Source of the DNA: Desulfosporosinus sp. HMP52
GTDB taxonomy: Bacteria; Bacillota; Desulfitobacteriia; Desulfitobacteriales; Desulfitobacteriaceae
Direction of reading: 5' to 3'
Assembly: GCF_000765145.1 (NCBI RefSeq)
Contig: NZ_JMGA01000020.1
Span: 124,001-188,000 of the forward strand
Length of the DNA: 64,000 nucleotides
In this document: in pieces, positions 54,141 through 63,081 of the stretch
Position numbering within the stretch: the stretch's first letter is position 1
How the letters are laid out: every line of letters starts with the position of its first letter
The notes under the pieces: model-generated
Databases searched by the model: none
What the model saw: only the letters and a program-made list of their open reading frames with translations
What the model was told of the DNA's origin: nothing
Translations under genes and position numbers: made by a program

Positions 54141-55343
54141 CTAACGTACTTCTGATAAAAAGTGTCCCATTTTTTGTTTTTTGGTACAAAGGTATTTAGT
54201 GTTTTCCGGTTTACTTGAAATTTCTAAAGGAACTCGTTCTACAACATCTAAACCGTAACCTTCTAAACCAACAATTTTTCGTGGATTATTAGTCATCAAA
54301 CGTACTTTAGAAATTCCAAGATCCGCTAATATTTGAGCACCGACGCCATAGTCGCGCAAATCTTCAGGAAAACCTAAGGCCAGATTTGCTTCGACGGTGT
54401 CTTTTCCTTCTTCCTGTAGTTTGTAAGCTCTTAATTTATTTAACAAACCGATCCCCCGGCCCTCTTGGCGCATATAGAGCAGAACACCGCGACCTTCCTG
54501 TTCGATTTCTTCCATAGCTGCGGCCAATTGATCACCGCAATCACACCGCTTAGAATGGAAAACATCCCCAGTCAAGCATTCAGAATGTACTCGGACAAGA
54601 ACCGGCTGCCCATCATCGACAGTCCCTTTAACTAAGGCGATATGTTCTTCGTTATCTAAGATGCTCAGGTATCCTACGGCACGGAATTCACCGAATCCGG
54701 TAGGAAGCTGAATACTCTCAACTTTTTCAATTAGTTTTTCGGACTGGCGTCGATAGCTGATAAGATCTTTTAAAGTAATTAATTTAAGATTGTGTTTTTT
54801 CACAAATAATTGCAGGTCAGGTACTCTGGCCATTGAACCGTCTTCATTCATAATCTCACAGATTAGACCAGCAGGCTGAAGACCGGCGAGACGAGCCAGA
54901 TCCACAGAGCCTTCTGTGTGACCAGCACGAGCCAGTACTCCTCCTTCACGAGCTTGAAGTGGGAAGATGTGACCTGGACGCTGTAGGTCGCTGGGTTTGC
55001 TGTGAGGATTCACTAGAACTTTAACAGTCTCGGCTCTTTCGAAAGCAGAGATCCCCGTGGAGCTAGTTATTGCATCAACACTTACCGTAAAAGCTGTACC
55101 ATGAGGATCTGTATTATTATTAACCATCTGCTCTAGCTGGAGGGAGTGTATTCGATCTTTTGTCAAGGGAACACATATTAATCCTCGTCCATAGGTAGCC
55201 ATAAAATTAATTGCTTCAGGAGTAGCCATTTCAGCGGCCATGACTAGATCCCCTTCATTTTCACGATCCTCATCATCAACCATAACTACCATCTTTCCTA
55301 GACGTATATCCTCTAAAGCCTCTTCAATTGTATTAAATGACAT
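54141..55343 (-). CDS. ribBA: Bifunctional DHBP synthase / GTP cyclohydrolase II
   Basis: 400 residues. RibB half (about 1-200): [12 protein letters not shown] and [15 protein letters not shown]. RibA half (about 205-398): [20 protein letters not shown] (zinc Cys) and RQEGRGIGL, then DYGVGAQIL. It makes both riboflavin precursors, from ribulose-5-P and GTP. ATG 55343 sits eight bases after AAGGAG; a GTG at 55352 would overlap it. Confidence 0.96.
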   Translation of the reverse strand: MSFNTIEEALEDIRLGKMVVMVDDEDRENEGDLVMAAEMATPEAINFMATYGRGLICVPLTKDRIHSLQLEQMVNNNTDPHGTAFTVSVDAITSSTGISAFERAETVKVLVNPHSKPSDLQRPGHIFPLQAREGGVLARAGHTEGSVDLARLAGLQPAGLICEIMNEDGSMARVPDLQLFVKKHNLKLITLKDLISYRRQSEKLIEKVESIQLPTGFGEFRAVGYLSILDNEEHIALVKGTVDDGQPVLVRVHSECLTGDVFHSKRCDCGDQLAAAMEEIEQEGRGVLLYMRQEGRGIGLLNKLRAYKLQEEGKDTVEANLALGFPEDLRDYGVGAQILADLGISKVRLMTNNPRKIVGLEGYGLDVVERVPLEISSKPENTKYLCTKKQKMGHFLSEVR

Positions 55344-55378
55344 AGCACTCACTCCTTACTTTTCAAATAAATATATTC

Positions 55379-56032
55379 TTAAATAAATCCATGCTCTGCT
55401 AAAAAACCCAGCGAAAGGTCTGGTTTCTTAGTGCTTTGGTTAGTGTTTAGGCCCATAAAACGAGCAACGTATTTTCCAATCAAGTCTGTCTCAAGGTTAA
55501 CACCGGCACCAATTCCTTTTATCCCTAGAGTTGTTTCTTTAGAAGTATGTGGAATAAGTGAAACTGTGAAATAGTCTGCTACTACATTGATTATTGTTAG
55601 AGAAATCCCATCAATAGCAATTGAACCCTTAGGGAGCATAAATGAGAGAAGTGCAGGCGAAGCATTGATTTCATAGACTTGGGCGATTCCCCATGGGACA
55701 ATTCGACGAATGCTGCCGACTCCATCTACATGCCCGCTAACTAGATGTCCACCTAAGCGTGTTTGAAGCTGTAAGGCTCTTTCTAAATTAACACGACTAC
55801 CACTTTTTAAATCAGCTAAATTGGTTTTTGCCAGGGTTTCAGCCATTACATCTACGGTAAATTCATGGCTGTTAAGATGAATAACAGTTAAGCAGACACC
55901 ATTGACAGCAATGCTATCACCAATCTGAGTGCCATTCAGTACTTTAGTACCTTCAAGCGTAAGTTGACCAGAATCAGGCAAAAGTCGAAGACCACGGACG
56001 ATGCCTAGTTCTTCTACAATACCGGTAAACAC
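55379..56032 (-). CDS. ribE: Riboflavin synthase, alpha subunit
   Basis: 217 residues from GTG 56032, eight bases after GGGAGG, giving the family start [13 protein letters not shown]. Two lumazine-binding repeats (about 1-95 and 96-195) with [13 protein letters not shown] and [12 protein letters not shown], and [10 protein letters not shown] at the second repeat. It dismutates lumazine to riboflavin as a trimer. Just downstream of ribD (about 20 bases between). Confidence 0.95.
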   Translation of the reverse strand: MFTGIVEELGIVRGLRLLPDSGQLTLEGTKVLNGTQIGDSIAVNGVCLTVIHLNSHEFTVDVMAETLAKTNLADLKSGSRVNLERALQLQTRLGGHLVSGHVDGVGSIRRIVPWGIAQVYEINASPALLSFMLPKGSIAIDGISLTIINVVADYFTVSLIPHTSKETTLGIKGIGAGVNLETDLIGKYVARFMGLNTNQSTKKPDLSLGFLAEHGFI

Positions 56033-56052
56033 ATCAATATCCTCCCTAACCG

Positions 56053-57171
56053 TCAAACTTTTGGTTGGATATACCCTGTAACATGCAAGTCGCCAGTGGA
56101 CATATCAACACTAAGGTCATTGAGATTTATGGCCTCAGCCATGCGTTCAATATGAAGACCTGAGAGGGGAGAAGGCCCATTGCCTCCAACCAGTTTAGGT
56201 GCGATAAACAATTCTACCTTGTCGACCAAATTCTCTTGCAGCATTGCACCCGCTAAGCCGCCGCCACCCTCAAGAAGAACACTTGTCCAGCCGTTTCGTA
56301 CCAGATCTCGCATAAGTTTCTTTAAGGGGACATAACGTTCACTGTCATATTGCCACACATCGACGCGAGGCAGAGAGTCCAAACGCTTAATTTTTTCATT
56401 TGATGCTGACAATGTAGTAGCTATTACACAGTGACTGACAAGAGAAGAAGTCAGAACTTCTGCATTTTCATTGATACGTAAACAGCCGTCAATTATTAAT
56501 CTGATAGGATCTTTTCCATTTAAACCTCGACATGTAAGAGCGGGATTGTCTTTATGGACTGTTTCACTTCCTACTAAAATAACATCGCAGCGGTCTCGAA
56601 GTTGATGAACAAACTGTCTGGAGGCTTCATTACTTATCCAACGAGAATCTCCGGTTTCTGTGGCAATTTTTCCATCTAAAGTCATTGCCGATTTATAAAT
56701 AACAAAAGGGAGACCTGTTGAGATAGATTTTATAAATACTTCGTTGAGACGTTGTGCATCTAGATTCATCAATCCTAAATCAACTTGAATACCCGCTTCG
56801 CGCAGTCGGTCAAGACCTTGACCGGCGACCAGTGGATTTGGATCCATCATAGCAACAACAACTCGTTTGATTTTGGCATGGATTAAGGCGTCAGCACAGG
56901 GCGGTGTTCGGCCAAAGTGGGAACATGGCTCCAAGGTTACGTAAGCCGTTGCACCATTTGCTTGCTCTCCTGCGGCTGATAGAGCGTGGACTTCAGCATG
57001 AGGAGTTCCTGCCTTATGATGAAAACCTTCTCCGATAATTTGGTTATCTTTAACTAAAACACAGCCGACTAAGGGGTTCGGGCTAGTCCTGCCCATCGCT
57101 TTGGCTGCTAGTTCAAGAGCTCTTCTCATAAACTGTTCGTCACCGGAAGTTGAAGAACTTACTTTTTGCAT
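56053..57171 (-). CDS. ribD: Riboflavin biosynthesis deaminase/reductase
   Basis: 372 residues from ATG 57171 (AGAAAGGAAATTTCC upstream). The deaminase half (about 1-145) has PHAEVHAL and CSHFGRTPPCADALI zinc motifs; the reductase half (about 150-365) has SAMTLDGKIATETGDSRW and LEGGGGLAGAML. It performs the second and third steps after GTP cyclohydrolase. First gene of ribDE-ribBA-ribH, under the FMN riboswitch. A longer start at 57240 would run through the terminator hairpin and is rejected. Confidence 0.95.
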   Translation of the reverse strand: MQKVSSSTSGDEQFMRRALELAAKAMGRTSPNPLVGCVLVKDNQIIGEGFHHKAGTPHAEVHALSAAGEQANGATAYVTLEPCSHFGRTPPCADALIHAKIKRVVVAMMDPNPLVAGQGLDRLREAGIQVDLGLMNLDAQRLNEVFIKSISTGLPFVIYKSAMTLDGKIATETGDSRWISNEASRQFVHQLRDRCDVILVGSETVHKDNPALTCRGLNGKDPIRLIIDGCLRINENAEVLTSSLVSHCVIATTLSASNEKIKRLDSLPRVDVWQYDSERYVPLKKLMRDLVRNGWTSVLLEGGGGLAGAMLQENLVDKVELFIAPKLVGGNGPSPLSGLHIERMAEAINLNDLSVDMSTGDLHVTGYIQPKV

Positions 57172-57238
57172 GGAAATTTCCTTTCTTAATATTTCATTTA
57201 GTGTCTCCAAAACCTTGAAAATTAAGGGGTGGAAAAAC

Positions 57239-57265
57239 AAAAAAACACCTCTTCCTCTAGGTGTT
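57239..57265 (-). terminator. Riboswitch-controlled terminator
   Basis: On the minus strand AACACCT / AGGTGTT with an 8-base loop, then TTTTT, between the FMN aptamer and ribD. It is the likely expression platform. Confidence 0.85.
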
Positions 57266-57311
57266 GAATAAGATACAGCTCAAATAAAGCGTATGTACGC
57301 AATTAGACTGT

Positions 57312-57417
57312 TCCTCTTCTCATCCAGACTATACTGTCGGCCCTGGAATTACACCAGATCTGCCATAAGGCTCGCGGGCTTTACCGCCGGTAGGGAATCT
57401 CACCCAACCCCAGAGGA
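57312..57417 (-). promoter_or_regulatory. FMN riboswitch (RFN element)
   Basis: On the minus strand the P1 stem TCCTCT / AGAGGA closes a full RFN element. The signature parts GGTTGGGTGAGATTCCC, CCGGCGGTAAAGCCCGCGAG, and GCCGACAGTATAGTCTGGAT are all present in order. FMN binding should favour the terminator downstream and shut off ribDE-ribBA-ribH. Confidence 0.97.
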
Positions 57418-57489
57418 GTATTACGATTATTGAATTTATTATAGTTTACTCCACGCCTCTGATTTTAGCAACCCTCTTAACAATTTTCT

Positions 57490-58029
57490 TTAGTTACCAT
57501 GCAGAACTAAAAACTCACTTTTTAACAAGCCCATGAGAATGACGTCATGATAGCTTCCTAATACATAGCGTGCTTCGCGTAGACGACCTTCAATTTTAAA
57601 TCCGACTTTTTCGTAGGCCTTAATAGCTCTGAGATTGCCATCCCAAGTATCCAACGAGATTCTGTGTAAGTTCCATTGCGTGAAAAGATATCGTGCAAAA
57701 ACGATCAAGGCATCAGTACCATAACCTTTTCCCCAAAAGGATTTATTACCGATCACAACAAAGAGGGTCGCAGATCGACTGGGTATATTAAGCTCCTTAA
57801 AACCAATTGTTCCAATAAGATGATTATTTTCATCAAGTATAGAATACCTGTAACTATCAGAGGAATCGTCAAGGAATTTAATCGATATCTGCTCTTTATT
57901 TAAGAGAGTATTTAAAGGCCATGCACCTGTAGCCCATAGATTGACTTCTTGATCATTATACCATTGATATATTTCATCAATATCATCTTCCTCAACTGGT
58001 CGCACTGAAGTTTTTAAACCATGCAGCAT
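57490..58029 (-). CDS. RimJ/RimL-type GNAT acetyltransferase
   Basis: 179 residues. IDEIYQWYNDQEVN near the start and LFVVIGNKSFWGKGYGTDA (acetyl-CoA loop GKGYGT, about 110-115) then GNLRAIKAYEKVGFKIEGR are RimJ-type GNAT motifs. It acetylates an amine, protein N-terminus or small molecule; the target is unknown. ATG 58029 with AAGGAGTCGTTAATC upstream. It is in the same direction as the riboflavin operon but the riboswitch region separates them. Confidence 0.88.
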   Translation of the reverse strand: MLHGLKTSVRPVEEDDIDEIYQWYNDQEVNLWATGAWPLNTLLNKEQISIKFLDDSSDSYRYSILDENNHLIGTIGFKELNIPSRSATLFVVIGNKSFWGKGYGTDALIVFARYLFTQWNLHRISLDTWDGNLRAIKAYEKVGFKIEGRLREARYVLGSYHDVILMGLLKSEFLVLHGN

Positions 58030-58373
58030 GATTAACGACTCCTTATTATATAGATAGGTTGTAGTATTCTTCTATAGTATATACCCTTTATATCCCCTAT
58101 AACAGTGAATGGGTAAAAACATTCTGTTATTTATCAAAATCAGCAAAATATAATATCTATAATATTTAAAATATAATTATTATTTTGTAAAATTGCATTG
58201 AATAGTAATAAATTTTGTACTTTGAGAAGTTCTAGAAGAAAGAGATCTTAAGTAGATATTTAGTGGGGATTTAAATAATAAAGTTTAACTAGTTTAAAGA
58301 TGAAAGTGCTTTAAGATACACATTTAAATTAGTGAGTTATTAAAATTTTGTATTATGGTTGAAGCGACAAATA
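58030..58373. other. Gene-free AT-rich stretch
   Basis: No gene, repeat or RNA that I can support. Very AT-rich, consistent with an upstream region of the acetyltransferase gene. Confidence 0.5.
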
Positions 58374-58410
58374 GGAGATTTGACAAAAACCGCGTTTTTA
58401 TCAAATCTCC
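58374..58410 (-). terminator. Hairpin downstream of tRNA-Pro
   Basis: GGAGATTTGACAAAAAC / GTTTTTATCAAATCTCC, 16 of 17 positions paired with a 3-base loop. Located 60 bases past the tRNA 3' end on the minus strand, it is a probable terminator, although the T-run is short. Confidence 0.6.
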
Positions 58411-58470
58411 CATGAGTATCAAGTAATATTTTAATTAAGAGTATTATTTATTGAATTTAAAAAAACAAGA

Positions 58471-58547
58471 TGGTCGGGGCGACAGGATTCGAACCTGCGG
58501 CCTCTTGGTCCCGAACCAAGCGCGCTACCAAACTGCGCTACGCCCCG
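58471..58547 (-). tRNA. tRNA-Pro (CGG)
   Basis: A 77-base cloverleaf on the minus strand with encoded CCA. The acceptor stem CGGGGCG / CGCCCCG is perfect, the anticodon loop is TTCGGGA (anticodon CGG, reading CCG), and the T-loop GGTTCGAATCC is canonical. Confidence 0.97.
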
Positions 58548-58567
58548 ACTTTTTAAGAACGATTATC

Positions 58568-58596
58568 ATATTAACAAATGAAATTCTATCTGTCAA
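58568..58596 (-). promoter_or_regulatory. Promoter of tRNA-Pro
   Basis: On the minus strand consensus TTGACA (58591-58596), a 17-base spacer, TAATAT (58568-58573), about 20 bases before the tRNA. Confidence 0.72.
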
Positions 58597-58795
58597 CATT
58601 ATTTTATAAAACTGTTTAAGTTACTTAAATAACTGAAATTTCAAGTAAAATAAAACTAAAATGAATGACAATTCATTGATTAATTCATCCTGATATAATA
58701 GAATACCTCTATAGCAGAGCGTTACCACTATTTCCAAAAATGTTAAATATAACTTGTTAAATGGAATATGTTAGGGTATTAATTCTGAGTTGAGA

Positions 58796-58824
58796 TTGCG
58801 ACACCTATTATTTTAAGATATACT
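58796..58824 (+). promoter_or_regulatory. Promoter of DegV copy 2
   Basis: TTGCGA (58796-58801), a 17-base spacer, TATACT (58819-58824), about 58 bases before the start. Nothing else is seen in the spacer 58597-58882. Confidence 0.6.
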
Positions 58825-58882
58825 TTAGACAAGCAATAAATACAGATGTTTCCAATGGTTTATACATAAGGAGAGAAAAGAT

Positions 58883-59743
58883 TTGAGGAAAATAGGGATT
58901 GTCATGGACTCTACAGGATATTTATCAAAGGATATTTTAGATCAATTTCAGATTTGCGTTGTACCCCTTAATGTAAATATTGGGGATGAAACATATCCTG
59001 AGACAGAATTAAGCAATAGTGTTTATTTCGAAAAGTTAAGTCGGATATCTGGTCTTTCAACAACATCTCAACCTTCTGTTGGCAAGTTTTTAGAAGCTTA
59101 TGAAGCGATGTTCGCAGAAGGTGTCGAAGATATCATAAGTATTCATATTTCTTCGGCCATCAGTGGCACTATCCATTCAGCTCAAATGGCAAAAGAGTTA
59201 GCTTCTAAGTCAGATATTCATATCTTTGATTCTAGATCATCGGCTTTAGGACTGGGTGTGTTAGCCTGGGCTGCTGCCGAATGGGCAGGGCAGGGTCTTA
59301 GCGCTATTGAAATTATGGAGCGTTTAAAAAGCCTTGTACATGATACAGAGCTATATTTTATAGTCAATACTTTGGATAACCTTAGAAAAGGTGGTCGAAT
59401 TGGTGGAGCAGCTGCATTGGTCGGGACTTTACTTCAGATAAAGCCGATTCTTTACTTTAATGATAGCGCACATATTGATGTTTTTGACAAAGTTCGTTCC
59501 CGTTCCAGGGCGTGGCAATGTGTACTCGACGAGTTGATACGAGCCTTAGCCTCAGGAAAACGCTATAGGATTTGTGTAATGCATGTAAATATACCCGATG
59601 AAGGGGTAATTTTGCTGAACGAACTTAAGGAACGTTATCCAGAGCATGAAGTTCGTTTGTTTGAGGCAGGCCCTGTCATCGCTACACATGTTGGAGCAGG
59701 TGCATTTGGATTAACGTTTCATCCGTGGCCTTATTTAGATTAA
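58883..59743 (+). CDS. DegV family fatty-acid-binding protein (copy 2)
   Basis: 286 residues. IGIVMDSTGYLSKDI (about 3-17) and ISIHISSAISGTIHSAQMA (about 89-107) with GGRIGGAAALVGTLLQIKPI follow the DegV/FakB layout. TTG start at 58883, AAGGAG upstream. It is about as different from copy 1 (41154-42026) as separate FakB types are, so the two may prefer different fatty acids, e.g. saturated versus unsaturated. No FakA gene nearby. Confidence 0.92.
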   Translation: MRKIGIVMDSTGYLSKDILDQFQICVVPLNVNIGDETYPETELSNSVYFEKLSRISGLSTTSQPSVGKFLEAYEAMFAEGVEDIISIHISSAISGTIHSAQMAKELASKSDIHIFDSRSSALGLGVLAWAAAEWAGQGLSAIEIMERLKSLVHDTELYFIVNTLDNLRKGGRIGGAAALVGTLLQIKPILYFNDSAHIDVFDKVRSRSRAWQCVLDELIRALASGKRYRICVMHVNIPDEGVILLNELKERYPEHEVRLFEAGPVIATHVGAGAFGLTFHPWPYLD

Positions 59744-60210
59744 GGATATTATTCAGCTATCACGGTTTCTAAAAAGGAGGTGAACCTCTGAGATTAACCT
59801 GTGAGTGATAGGCTCAATCAACAGGGATTCTCAAATCTTGAATTATGTAGACCTCGTAAGGTATTAAGAGTTGAATTCTATAAGTAACGAAGAAAGAGTT
59901 ATTGTCATTTGTTCTAAACCCAAAAAACAAATGAACTGGTGTATCAGTTTTAAGTTAGTGTTAAAACACATGACTTAACCTATATATATCAGTTTATAGT
60001 ATAAATATCAAAATATACAGAATATTGTGCTAATAATTGCTAGATTGTCTTGATAAATTAGATTAATATTGTAATATTGAAAAATTATATACAATAAAAA
60101 ATATATTCAGAAAGTTTGCAGGATTTAGCCAACAAAAAAAGAATACATAATTAATAAAATCGCAAGATTTTGATAATGATTTTGTGTTTTCGCTGTAAAG
60201 GAGTGGAGGC
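59744..60210 (+). other. Gene-free leader region upstream of cooC
   Basis: 467 bases, strongly AT-rich toward cooC. It starts with an AGGAGGTGAACCTC hairpin-like ribosome site (59775-59790) not followed by a sensible ORF. A hairpin TCATTTGTT / AACAAATGA lies at 59905-59934. A GTG-initiated 28-codon frame (59801-59887) has no close ribosome site. I see no known riboswitch. Confidence 0.45.
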
Positions 60211-60978
60211 TTGTTGAAAATAGCAATTTCTGGCAAAGGTGGCGTTGGTAAGACTACCTTTGCTGCTAATTTTGCCCAATGGCTATCCCATAAAGATATT
60301 TCCGTTTTAGCGGTTGATGCTGACCCGGATGCTAGTTTGGGAACTATCTTAGGAATACCTGATGATACCCTGGCTAATTTAAAACCTATTGTTGATATGA
60401 AAGAACTAATTGAAGAGCGTATGGGGGGGAGTGGCACCTATTATCCCCTGAATCCTAATGTAGATGATGTTTTAGATGATTACAGTGTTTCTTTAGGTGA
60501 TCTTAGATTCTTTCGCATGGGCAATGTAAAGGGCGGAGGAACCTCTTGTTATTGCAAAGAAAACAGCTTTTTGCGGGCTTTGGTTAATTCACTGATCCTT
60601 GGTGAAAAAGATACTGTTATTTTAGATATGGGTGCAGGAATCGAACAACTTACCAGGGGAACGGCATTGGGTGTTGATGTTTTGGTTATTGTTACTGAAC
60701 CCAGTAAAGTAAGCGTTCAGACTGTAAAAGTTATTCAAAAACTTGCTGCAGAGCTAGGTATACCTCGAGTCCTTGTCGTCGGCAATAAAGTTCGTAATTC
60801 TAAAGATGAAAATTTTCTTAGAGACCACTTTCCTTCAGAACAGCTTATTGGCATCATCCCTTACAGTGACGAGCTGTTGGAAATGTCCTTAAATACAGGT
60901 AATCTTGAATTGCCTGGCGGGTCTCTGGGAGTTGAGCTCAATACAATTTATCAAAAAATCGTTGACGAAGGGAGATGA
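60211..60978 (+). CDS. cooC: CooC-type CODH nickel-insertion ATPase
   Basis: 255 residues. P-loop SGKGGVGKTTFAANF (about 6-20) of the MinD/ParA deviant type, switch motif VDADPDASLG, and CYCKENSFLR with the CXC pair at C113 and C115, where CooC dimers bind nickel. It matures the Ni-Fe-S cluster of CODH or the A cluster of ACS, using ATP. TTG start with AAAGGAGTGGAGG. 68 bases before cooS, so co-transcribed with it. Confidence 0.9.
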   Translation: MLKIAISGKGGVGKTTFAANFAQWLSHKDISVLAVDADPDASLGTILGIPDDTLANLKPIVDMKELIEERMGGSGTYYPLNPNVDDVLDDYSVSLGDLRFFRMGNVKGGGTSCYCKENSFLRALVNSLILGEKDTVILDMGAGIEQLTRGTALGVDVLVIVTEPSKVSVQTVKVIQKLAAELGIPRVLVVGNKVRNSKDENFLRDHFPSEQLIGIIPYSDELLEMSLNTGNLELPGGSLGVELNTIYQKIVDEGR

Positions 60979-61046
60979 CAGAGGTTTCGTAGTAAAGATG
61001 TGAGTATTTGTCTGAGACAAGATTTTAGAAAAGAGGAGGGTGTAAT

Positions 61047-63065
61047 ATGCCTAGATATCGGGATTTAACCCATACCGCCCGACCATCCGATGCACCACGA
61101 GTCGTAGATCCGAAGAATCCCATTCGTACAACCGACCCAGGTGCCCTTCAAATGTTGGACATGATTAAGGATAAAAATATTGAGACGGTTTATGATCGGG
61201 TAGTTGCTCAACAACCTCAATGCGCATTTGGATACAAAGGAATTTGCTGTCGTATCTGTATTGCTGGGCCTTGTCGGGTTAAAAAGGATGATGGTCCTGG
61301 CAGTCGTGGAATTTGTGGTGCTTCTGCTTATACTATTGTATCGCGTAATATAGTTCGAATGATTGCCGGAGGAGCTGCATCTCACTCCGAACATGCACGT
61401 CATGTATTGCATACAGCTCATGCCTTAGTCGACGGACATGCCGGCGATTATGAAATTAAATCTCCCGAAAAGCTTCGTAAATTAGCACAAAAGTTGGGAG
61501 TAGAAACTTTAGATCGTGAAGATAAGGACATTCTTCGAGATGTTGTAGAAATTGGGTATGCAGACTTCGGGCGCTATCAGGATCGACCTTTGGCCTTCCT
61601 GGATTCTTTTATGACAGAAGGACGGCGTCGGAAATTCCAACACACTAATATCATGCCGAGAAATATTGATGGATCTATTACAGAGCTTATAGCCCAAACA
61701 GCTATGGGTGTTGACAGTGACCCAGTTAATATCATCTTTGGCGGACTAAAAAGTGCTCTTGCTGACCTTGGCGGAGAATATATCGGAACAAACCTAAGTG
61801 ATGTGTTGTTTGGCATCCCGCAACCTATTGTTTCAGAAGCTAACTTAGGGGTAATTGATCCTAAAATGGTCAATATTGCTGTGCACGGGCATAATCCTGT
61901 TTTAAGTGAAATGGTAGTTGCCGCGGCACGGGCAATGAAGGCGGATGCCGAAAAGGCAGGAGCTGAAGGCGTTAATATCGTAGGGATCTGCTGTACTGGA
62001 AATGAGTTGCTCATGAGGGAAGGTGTTTACCTAGCTACCTCTTCTGCTTCGCAAGAAATGGCTATCCTTACTGGTGCTCTCGACGCAATGGTTGTAGATA
62101 TTCAATGTATCTATCCGGCTGTCCAAACCCTTGCTGAATGTTACCATACAAAGGTAGTTACAACAGAAGCGATTATGAAAGTTCCTAGTGCTCAACACAT
62201 TGCCTTTAATACCAATTCGGCCATGGAAGATGCCAAGAAGCTTATCAGAATTGCAATTGAAGCATACAAAAATCGTGATCCTAAGAAAATTTCTATACCG
62301 AATGAAAAACATAAGCTTGTTGCAGGTTTCAGTGTGGAAGCCCTTACTGAAATCTTCTCCAAAATCAATCCCGAGCGTCCGATCTCAGTGCTCACTAATG
62401 CAATATTGAGTGGCCAAATCAAAGGGGTTGCACTAATGGCTGGCTGTAACAACCTTAAACGTGCCCAAGATGAATCCCACAATATTGTTCTCAAAGAGCT
62501 TGTGAAAAATGACGTTTTTGTTATTTCTACCGGCTGTTCATCAGGAGCATTTGCCAAATTTGGCTTAATGTCACCAGCGGCCGTGGATACTTACGCCGGC
62601 GAAGGACTAAAATCCTTTATTCAAACCTTAGAAGCTGCAAATCCCCAGTTGGCAACAGGCCTGCCGCTAGTCTTCCATGTGGGTTCTTGTGTGGATAACA
62701 GTCGTGCTGTTGATTTAGCTGTTGCCATGGCCAACGAACTTGGAGTGGATATACCTAAAGTTCCGTTTGTTGCATCTGCTCCTGAGGCTATGCATGAAAA
62801 AGCAGTTGCGATTGGATCTTGGTGCGTAACTATGGGGCTGCCTACCCATGTTGGTTCCTTGCCTCCTGTTGAGGGCAGTGACCTTGTCTATGGTATTACG
62901 ACTCAAATTGCCCATGATGTTTTTGGCGGCAACTTCATATTTGAAGTTGATCCTGTCCTTGGAGCATCAAAGCTAATCGATGCTTTGGAGTATAGAACTT
63001 GGAAACTAGGCATTCATAAGCAAACAGCGGAAAAAAATGAGACAGCATTAGCTCAAGGTTGGTAA
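61047..63065 (+). CDS. cooS: Anaerobic carbon monoxide dehydrogenase catalytic subunit
   Basis: 672 residues, hybrid-cluster family. N-terminal CAFGYKGICCRICIAGPCRV (about 58-77) supplies the B- and D-cluster cysteines; HGHNPVLSEM (about 278), GICCTGNE (about 314) and STGCSSGAFAKFG (about 494), with HVGSCVDNSRA (about 541), give C-cluster ligands and the catalytic His. In acetogenic and sulfate-reducing Firmicutes this subunit (AcsA) pairs with AcsB; the position directly before acsB supports that name. ATG follows AGAGGAGGGTGTAAT. Confidence 0.95.
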   Translation: MPRYRDLTHTARPSDAPRVVDPKNPIRTTDPGALQMLDMIKDKNIETVYDRVVAQQPQCAFGYKGICCRICIAGPCRVKKDDGPGSRGICGASAYTIVSRNIVRMIAGGAASHSEHARHVLHTAHALVDGHAGDYEIKSPEKLRKLAQKLGVETLDREDKDILRDVVEIGYADFGRYQDRPLAFLDSFMTEGRRRKFQHTNIMPRNIDGSITELIAQTAMGVDSDPVNIIFGGLKSALADLGGEYIGTNLSDVLFGIPQPIVSEANLGVIDPKMVNIAVHGHNPVLSEMVVAAARAMKADAEKAGAEGVNIVGICCTGNELLMREGVYLATSSASQEMAILTGALDAMVVDIQCIYPAVQTLAECYHTKVVTTEAIMKVPSAQHIAFNTNSAMEDAKKLIRIAIEAYKNRDPKKISIPNEKHKLVAGFSVEALTEIFSKINPERPISVLTNAILSGQIKGVALMAGCNNLKRAQDESHNIVLKELVKNDVFVISTGCSSGAFAKFGLMSPAAVDTYAGEGLKSFIQTLEAANPQLATGLPLVFHVGSCVDNSRAVDLAVAMANELGVDIPKVPFVASAPEAMHEKAVAIGSWCVTMGLPTHVGSLPPVEGSDLVYGITTQIAHDVFGGNFIFEVDPVLGASKLIDALEYRTWKLGIHKQTAEKNETALAQGW

Positions 63066-63081
63066 GAAAGGAGGAATGTAT

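Noticed and set aside
58374-58410. The hairpin after tRNA-Pro as an attachment site or transposon end
   Set aside because: No integrase or transposase nearby and no second copy seen in the window; a terminator is simpler.
59801-59887. A 28-codon GTG frame upstream of cooC
   Set aside because: The AGGAGG at 59775 is about 20 bases too far away and the region is otherwise non-coding.
61577-62014. A 145-codon minus-strand frame inside cooS
   Set aside because: Antisense shadow; no supporting signal.
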